A DNA stretch of 64,000 nt from Isoptericola luteus (GTDB lineage: Bacteria > Actinomycetota > Actinomycetes > Actinomycetales > Cellulomonadaceae): contig NZ_JAIXCQ010000001.1 in assembly GCF_020297055.1 (NCBI RefSeq), positions 62,001 through 126,000 of the forward strand, written 5' to 3'. Positions within the stretch are counted from its first letter, which is position 1. Every line of letters starts with the position of its first letter. The notes under the pieces are model-generated. The model had not been told where the DNA came from. It ran no database searches and saw nothing but the letters and a program-made list of their open reading frames with translations. Of this stretch, positions 59,751-64,000 are shown piece after piece. The translations under genes and the position numbers were made by a program.

Positions 59751-59765
59751 TACGCTCGGGGGGTG
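59751..59765 (+). promoter_or_regulatory. Leaderless -10 (TACGCT) for the coiled-coil gene
   Basis: TACGCT (59751-59756), 6 bases, GTG at 59763. Confidence 0.55.
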
Positions 59766-60713
59766 CCCACGCTGCTCGAGGTCGCCGCGGAGCTCTACGG
59801 ACTGGACCCGGGCGCGTTCGTGCCCGCTCGCGACGCGCGCGTGCGCGAGCTCCGTACGGCGGGCGACGGCGAGCTCGCGCTGCGCGTCCGCGGGCTGCGC
59901 AAGCCCTCGACGTCGGCATGGGTGGTGAACCTGCTCGTGCGCTCGGAGCCGGACGACGTCGCCGAGGTGACGGCGCTCGGCGCCGCGTTCCGCGAGGCGC
60001 AGGCGGGCATGGACCGCGAGCGCCTGCGCGAGCTGACGGCACGGCGCCGCCACCTGGTCGCCGTCGTCACCGCGCGGGCTCGGGACCTCGCGCACGAGCG
60101 TGGGACGAGCGTGTCCGACGCGGTCGCGACGCAGGTCGAGTCCTGCCTCACGGCCGCGATGATCGACGACGACGCCGCACGCGCCGTGCGCAGCGGCCTC
60201 CTGGTGGGGGCGATCGAGGCCACCGGGTGGGGACCGGCCGAGGTCGCGTCTGCGGTGGCCGTCCCGGACGAGCTCGGCCTCGCCGAGACGCAGGCCGGCC
60301 ACGACGTGTCGCCCGGCTCGGGACGGCACCTGCACGCGGTCCCCGACGCGCCGTCGTCCGGTGGTGCCAGCCCCGCCAGGGCGACGCGGCGCGGCCGGGA
60401 GAAGGAGGACCGCGCGGCCGCCGTCGAGCAGGCGAGGGCCGAGGCCACCGAGGCGGCCGACGACGTGCGGGCCGCGGAGGGCGAGCGCGACGCGGCGCAG
60501 GCCGAGGTGGGGCGCATCGAGGCTCTGGCGCTGCGGGTGGACGCCGAGCGCGACGTCGCCCGCCGGCGCCTGGACGAGCTGGACGCCGAGGCCGGCGCCG
60601 TCGACGCGGAGCTCAGCGGCGCCGTGCAGAGCCGCAAGCGGGCCGAGCGCACCCTCGCCGACGCCGTGCGCCGTCGCGACGAGGCCGCCGCCCGCTTCCG
60701 CGACCTCACCTGA
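59763..60713 (+). CDS. Coiled-coil protein, conserved actinobacterial unknown
   Basis: This 316-aa protein starts PTLLEVAAELYGLDPGAFVPARDARVREL, with RVRGLRKPSTSAWVVNLLVR, a head domain I recall from many actinobacterial hypothetical proteins. Residues about 75-185 are helical. After a Ser/Gly-rich linker comes a long C-terminal coiled coil (about 215-315: KEDRAAAVEQARAEATEAADDV, GERDAAQAEVGRIEAL, rich in Ala/Arg/Glu). GTG at 59763 follows TACGCT by 6 bases. The function is unknown; scaffold-like roles are possible. Confidence 0.8.
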   Translation: MPTLLEVAAELYGLDPGAFVPARDARVRELRTAGDGELALRVRGLRKPSTSAWVVNLLVRSEPDDVAEVTALGAAFREAQAGMDRERLRELTARRRHLVAVVTARARDLAHERGTSVSDAVATQVESCLTAAMIDDDAARAVRSGLLVGAIEATGWGPAEVASAVAVPDELGLAETQAGHDVSPGSGRHLHAVPDAPSSGGASPARATRRGREKEDRAAAVEQARAEATEAADDVRAAEGERDAAQAEVGRIEALALRVDAERDVARRRLDELDAEAGAVDAELSGAVQSRKRAERTLADAVRRRDEAAARFRDLT

Positions 60714-60715
60714 CC

Positions 60716-60833
60716 CCGAACCGAGTTGTCAGGACGAGGTGCACGTCTTTGTGCACGACGCCCTGACAACTACGAGCCGAACCGAGTTGTCAGGGCCAGG
60801 TTCATGTCTTTGTGCACGACGCCCTGACAACTC
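60716..60833. repeat. Two tandem 61-base palindromic units (REP-like)
   Basis: The unit starts CCGAACCGAGTTGTCAGG at 60716 and again at 60777. In unit 1 GTTGTCAGG (60725-60733) pairs with CCTGACAAC (60762-60770), with an inner GTGCAC/GTGCAC pair. In unit 2 GAGTTGTCAGGGC (60784-60796) pairs with GCCCTGACAACTC (60821-60833). Both hairpins could end the upstream gene, but their tandem form and shared loop (GTCTTTGTGCACGACGCCC) point to a repeat family. Confidence 0.85.
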
Positions 60834-60955
60834 GCGGGGGAGGGGGCCGGGTCCCACGGACGACGGAGCCGGACTCCGTCGGAAGGGGGATCCGCGCGGT
60901 GCGGAGGCGGTGCGAGGGTGGTGCGGCCGATCGTTGCCGACAGCAAGGAGAACCC

Positions 60956-62281
60956 ATGCGACGCCGCATGCGCACGACCCTGACCGTCACGACCGCAGCA
61001 GCCCTCGCGCTCCCGCTGACCCTCGGGGCCGCCCCGGCGGGAGCGGAGGCGGGCCCCGCGCCCGCCGTCGGTGCCGGGCTGCCGGCGCTGGACGAGGACT
61101 CGCAGGCCCTGTCCCGGGCGGTCGAGGCCGCCGTCGAGGAGGCCCGGCAGCAGGCGAGCGCCAGGACGTCCAGCGCCCCGGGCGAGGTACACGCGGGCGA
61201 CACCCGCGAGGTCCGCAGGGCGCTGGACCAGGCGCTCGAGGACACGGTCGCCGGCGTCCCCGTCGGCGTCGTCGCCCGCGTCGACGCACCCGGCCTGCAC
61301 TGGCGCGGGGCGGACGGGAAGCGCGAGCGGGGCAGGCGTGCGCCCGCCCGGCCGCACGACGGGTTCCGCGTGGCCAGCAACACCAAGATGATGATCTCGA
61401 CGCTCGTGATGCAGGAGGTCGAGAAGGGCACGTGGGCCCTTGACACCCCCGTGACGGACGCCGTGCCGCAGGCGGCCGCCGTGATCCCCGACGAGTACGA
61501 GGACCAGGTCACCCTCGAGGCGCTGCTGACGCACCGCTCCGGGCTGCCCGACCACCTGGGACCGTTGGTCGCGGCCCGGATGACCGACCCGGCGGACATC
61601 GACGAGTTCTTCGCGGTGCTCGGCGAGGAGTACCCGGTGGCCGACCACCTCGCCGCGATGGACGACCAGCCGTGGCTGTTCGAGCCGGGCAGCGACGTCA
61701 CCTACTCCAACGCCGGCTACGTGCTGCTCGGCCTGGCGCTGGAGGAGGCCACGGGCTCGAGCGTGGAGCGGCTCCTCGAGAAGCGGATCTTCCGGCCCGC
61801 GCGGATGTGGCGCTCCGACTACCCGGACGCGCCGGGCCTGCGCGGACCGTTCCTGCAGGAGTCCGCGTTCACCGGCGACGACGGCGCGGGCTGGTACTCG
61901 CTGAAGCACTTCGACCCGACCGGGTTCGGCGCCGCCGGCGCCGTCACGAGCACCACGGCGGACCTGGGGCGCTTCACCGAGGCGCTCGTCACGGGTGACC
62001 TGGTGGAGCCGGAGACCGTCACGGACATGCTCACGCCGCGCACCGTCGGCAGCGACGTCCTGCCCGACTACGGCCTCGGCGTCTACCGCCTGCCCGACCC
62101 GTGCCAGGAGGGTGCGTGGCTGTACGGGCACGACGGCGCGTCGTACGGGACGTTCAGCATCACCCTGACCTCCCCGGACGCCGAGCGTCAGGTGACCGTG
62201 GCGCTCACGGGCCGGGACTACACGACCCTCCCGTCGGACCTCATGACGGCTCTGGTGCCGGCGCTGCTCGCCACGTGCTGA
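60956..62281 (+). CDS. Secreted serine hydrolase, class C beta-lactamase/DD-peptidase fold
   Basis: This 441-aa protein has a signal peptide (about 1-31, MRRRMRTTLTVTTAAALALP) and a penicillin-recognising fold: SxxK in RVASNTKMM, YxN in VTYSNAGYVLLG and the HxG triad element in YGHDGASYGT. These are the three active-site motifs of the beta-lactamase (Pfam PF00144) family, which includes D-aminopeptidases, esterases and DD-carboxypeptidases. The true activity is open. ATG at 60956 has AAGGAG 6 bases upstream. The stop codon is the first TGA in an 11-base tandem repeat. Confidence 0.9.
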   Translation: MRRRMRTTLTVTTAAALALPLTLGAAPAGAEAGPAPAVGAGLPALDEDSQALSRAVEAAVEEARQQASARTSSAPGEVHAGDTREVRRALDQALEDTVAGVPVGVVARVDAPGLHWRGADGKRERGRRAPARPHDGFRVASNTKMMISTLVMQEVEKGTWALDTPVTDAVPQAAAVIPDEYEDQVTLEALLTHRSGLPDHLGPLVAARMTDPADIDEFFAVLGEEYPVADHLAAMDDQPWLFEPGSDVTYSNAGYVLLGLALEEATGSSVERLLEKRIFRPARMWRSDYPDAPGLRGPFLQESAFTGDDGAGWYSLKHFDPTGFGAAGAVTSTTADLGRFTEALVTGDLVEPETVTDMLTPRTVGSDVLPDYGLGVYRLPDPCQEGAWLYGHDGASYGTFSITLTSPDAERQVTVALTGRDYTTLPSDLMTALVPALLATC

Positions 62282-62332
62282 CGGAGCCCTGACGGAGCCC
62301 TGACAGAGCCCTGACAGAGCCCTGACAGAGCC
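62278..62332 (+). repeat. 11-base tandem repeat (CTGACRGAGCC)x5 containing the stop codon
   Basis: Five copies begin at the last codons of the serine hydrolase gene; each carries TGA (62279, 62290, 62301, 62312, 62323), covering all three frames. Confidence 0.9.
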
Positions 62333-62350
62333 GGCGGCGCGCACGGACGC

Positions 62351-62400
62351 GAGCCGTCAGGTCCACGTGCACGTCTCCGTGAACGTGGACCTGACGGCTC
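62351..62400. terminator. Long hairpin between convergent genes, related to the REP-like units
   Basis: Perfect 18-base arms (62351-62368, 62383-62400; arm GAGCCGTCAGGTCCACGT) with a 14-base loop. It shares GTCAGG and the GCACGTCTYYGTG loop with the repeats at 60716-60833, and sits between convergent genes where it can end both. Confidence 0.8.
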
Positions 62401-62406
62401 GGCGGG

Positions 62407-64000
62407 TCACGGGGCCAGAGCGGCAGCGACGGGCCCGAGCAGCCGGCCGTCATGGTCGAACACGGCCTGGTTCTCCCACGCGTTGCCGGACGTCGGGTCC
62501 TCGGGGTCCCAGCCGTTGCCCTCCACGGCCGTCCAGGCCGGCTCCCAGTAGACGGCGCCCCGCCCGCGCTTGCCGGGAGCCGCGGCCACGACGTCCTGCA
62601 CCGCCCGGAACGCGGCCGCCTGACCCTCGGGCGTCGCGGGGTATCCGGCCACGAGCTCGGACTCGAGGTCGATGACGTTCTCCCAGGCGGGCTCGTCGTC
62701 CGCCAGCGTGAACGGGTACGCCGTCTCGACCACGAGCACGTCACGGTCGTACCGCGCGGACAGGGTGCTCACCGCGGTCTGCAGGTCGGCCAGCGAGCCG
62801 TGCCAGTAGCCGTAGTAGCTCAGCCCCACGACGTCGAACGGGACCCCGCGAGCCGTCACCTCGTCGAACCACCAGGTCAGCGACCCGATCCCGTTGTTGA
62901 TGTTCGTCAGGTGCAGGATCGTCTCCGTGCCCGGGGAGATCTCCTTCACCGCGTCGTGGCCCGCCGTGAGGAACCCGGCGAGGGTGTCCCACTGCGCCCC
63001 GTCGACGCCGTCGCCCGCCGCGACGTCCCACGTCTGGCCGTACGGCCACAGCATGCCCGGGTTGATCTCGTTGCCCACCTGCGCGTACGCGACGTCGACG
63101 CCGGCATCGACGAGGGCGCTCATCACCTCGCGGGTGTGGTCGGCGAGCTGTGCCGTCATCCCCTCGACGCTCGACGCCGCCCACGCGGCCGGCACCCCCT
63201 GCGCGCCCGGGTCGGTCCAGCGGTCGGAGTAGTGGAAGTCGACCATGACGTCCATGCCCGCGGCCTGGATGCGCCGCGCCGCGGCGACGACGTGCGTCAC
63301 CTCGTTGTACCCGTCGGCCGGGTCCACCCAGACCTTGAGGCGGCCCAGGTTCATGCCGTGGTCCGCGAGGATCTCGACCGCGTCGCCCGGCGAGCCGTCG
63401 ACGTCGGCGTACGTGGCGCCGTGGTCCTCGTTCTTCGCCAGCCCCGACAGGTCGCCGCCGCGGACGTCGCGCGTCACGCGGCCTCGCTCGACCGCGACGT
63501 CGTCCACGCTCGCCCACGCCCCGCCGTCCGGGTCGGACGTCGTGACCCGGACGGCGCACGCACCCCCGGTGGAGTACGCCGACGCCGTCACCCGCACCCA
63601 CGCGTCGTCCTGCAGCGTCTGCGGCAGGGTGACCGACCCGTGCGACGCCGCCGTCCGGCCGGTCTCGCCGGGCCTGCGGGGCTGGGTGTGCCGGCCCTGG
63701 TGCCCGTGGCCTCGGGGGTGCCGCTCGCCCGCGCACTCCAGCGCCAGCATCGTCGCCCCCAGCCCGCCGGACTTCACCCAGGCGCTCGCGGTCCACCACC
63801 CGGTGCGCAGGCCGGTCACCCGCTGCGAGGTGGTGACGTCGTACGGGTCGGCCGCCCAGTGGGTGAGGCGTCCGGGTTCCGTGCGGCCGTCGGCCTCGAC
63901 CTTTGCCGCGGCGCGGTCCCCGGTCACCTCCCAGCCACGGAGGCCGTCCGTGAAACCGGCGTTGGTCAGCGTCACCGGGGGGCGCCGGTGGGCCTCGGCC
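62407..64000 (-). CDS. GH53 arabinogalactan endo-beta-1,4-galactanase, 5' truncated by window
   Basis: The frame runs open to the right edge, so the N-terminus (including any signal peptide) is missing; 530 codons are visible. Residues nearest the edge form a jelly-roll carbohydrate-binding region (NAGFTDGLRGWEVTGDR, RVTGLRTGWWTASAWVKSG, ACAVRVTTSDPDGGAWASVDDVAVERG) broken by a His/Arg-rich insert (HPRGHGHQGRHTQPRR). The catalytic GH53 domain follows: NLGRLKVWVDPADGYN, MVDFHYSDRWTDPG, acid/base Glu in YAQVGNEINPGML, and nucleophile Glu in VVETAYPF. It cleaves beta-1,4-galactan outside the cell. Its 3' end faces the serine hydrolase across a long hairpin. Confidence 0.92.
   Translation of the reverse strand, partial: AEAHRRPPVTLTNAGFTDGLRGWEVTGDRAAAKVEADGRTEPGRLTHWAADPYDVTTSQRVTGLRTGWWTASAWVKSGGLGATMLALECAGERHPRGHGHQGRHTQPRRPGETGRTAASHGSVTLPQTLQDDAWVRVTASAYSTGGACAVRVTTSDPDGGAWASVDDVAVERGRVTRDVRGGDLSGLAKNEDHGATYADVDGSPGDAVEILADHGMNLGRLKVWVDPADGYNEVTHVVAAARRIQAAGMDVMVDFHYSDRWTDPGAQGVPAAWAASSVEGMTAQLADHTREVMSALVDAGVDVAYAQVGNEINPGMLWPYGQTWDVAAGDGVDGAQWDTLAGFLTAGHDAVKEISPGTETILHLTNINNGIGSLTWWFDEVTARGVPFDVVGLSYYGYWHGSLADLQTAVSTLSARYDRDVLVVETAYPFTLADDEPAWENVIDLESELVAGYPATPEGQAAAFRAVQDVVAAAPGKRGRGAVYWEPAWTAVEGNGWDPEDPTSGNAWENQAVFDHDGRLLGPVAAALAP

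Overview
The window is high-GC actinobacterial DNA. Coding is dense, GTG starts and 4-base ATGA/GTGA gene overlaps are frequent, and many genes have a TAnnnT hexamer 6-7 bases before the start codon, which is the mark of leaderless mRNAs. A GH10 xylanase with two CBM2-like modules, a GH53 galactanase and a GH3 glycosidase point to a polysaccharide-degrading Micrococcales member (Cellulomonadaceae/Promicromonosporaceae-like). That placement is inferred from gene content, not from a marker gene. I saw no rRNA, tRNA, CRISPR array, IS element or prophage.

Layout. 1-4.7 kb: end of an SF1 helicase, a GrpB-family protein, a glycine-rich membrane protein, a cold-shock protein and an aldo-keto reductase. 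4.75-10.8 kb: a branched-chain amino-acid-type ABC importer, split into livK and a convergent livHMGF operon; both promoters carry the same 17-base motif at the same distance from the -10 hexamer, and LivH has an unusual exported N-terminal domain. 11-13.3 kb: oligopeptidase B. 13.3-16.2 kb: an SPFH protein and an NAD-kinase-like protein, divergent from a NUDIX/winged-helix regulator of the NrtR type, with three TGTCA-N3-TGACA palindromes between them. 16.2-17.9 kb: phosphate transporter with a PHO-box-like element. 18-23.5 kb: GH3 lipoprotein, SRPBCC protein, HTH-peroxiredoxin fusion, MFS transporter, threonine aldolase, dodecin. 23.8-28.4 kb: a complete translationally coupled oleA-oleBC-oleD set for long-chain olefins.

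28.4-37.1 kb: LacI regulator and two sugar-type oxidoreductases around a perfect operator palindrome, an ABM monooxygenase, a His-rich methyltransferase, a small HhH protein, a type-II NADH-dehydrogenase-like flavoprotein, Hsp20 with an HspR/HAIR-like site, and a BCCT transporter. 37.2-47.6 kb: an HNH nuclease and then a 12-gene minus-strand ter/tel operon (telA, four TerD paralogues, a TerA-like protein, a DUF475/TerC-like membrane protein, a HAD phosphatase, two phosphoribosyltransferase-like proteins and two unknowns). This is the largest candidate stress or defence system in the window. 47.7-50.6 kb: a small accessory stretch with a DUF4352 protein, two unknown proteins (one nuclease-like) and an XRE-MNT/HEPN toxin-antitoxin pair.

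50.7-64 kb: GH10 xylanase with its own operator-rich promoter, an arsenic locus (arsR, an ArsO-like flavoprotein, arsC), an MpaB-family oxygenase, a 678-aa modular unknown, a YchJ-like protein, an MFS exporter, a coiled-coil protein, REP-like palindromes, a serine hydrolase of the class C beta-lactamase fold, and a GH53 galactanase cut by the right edge.
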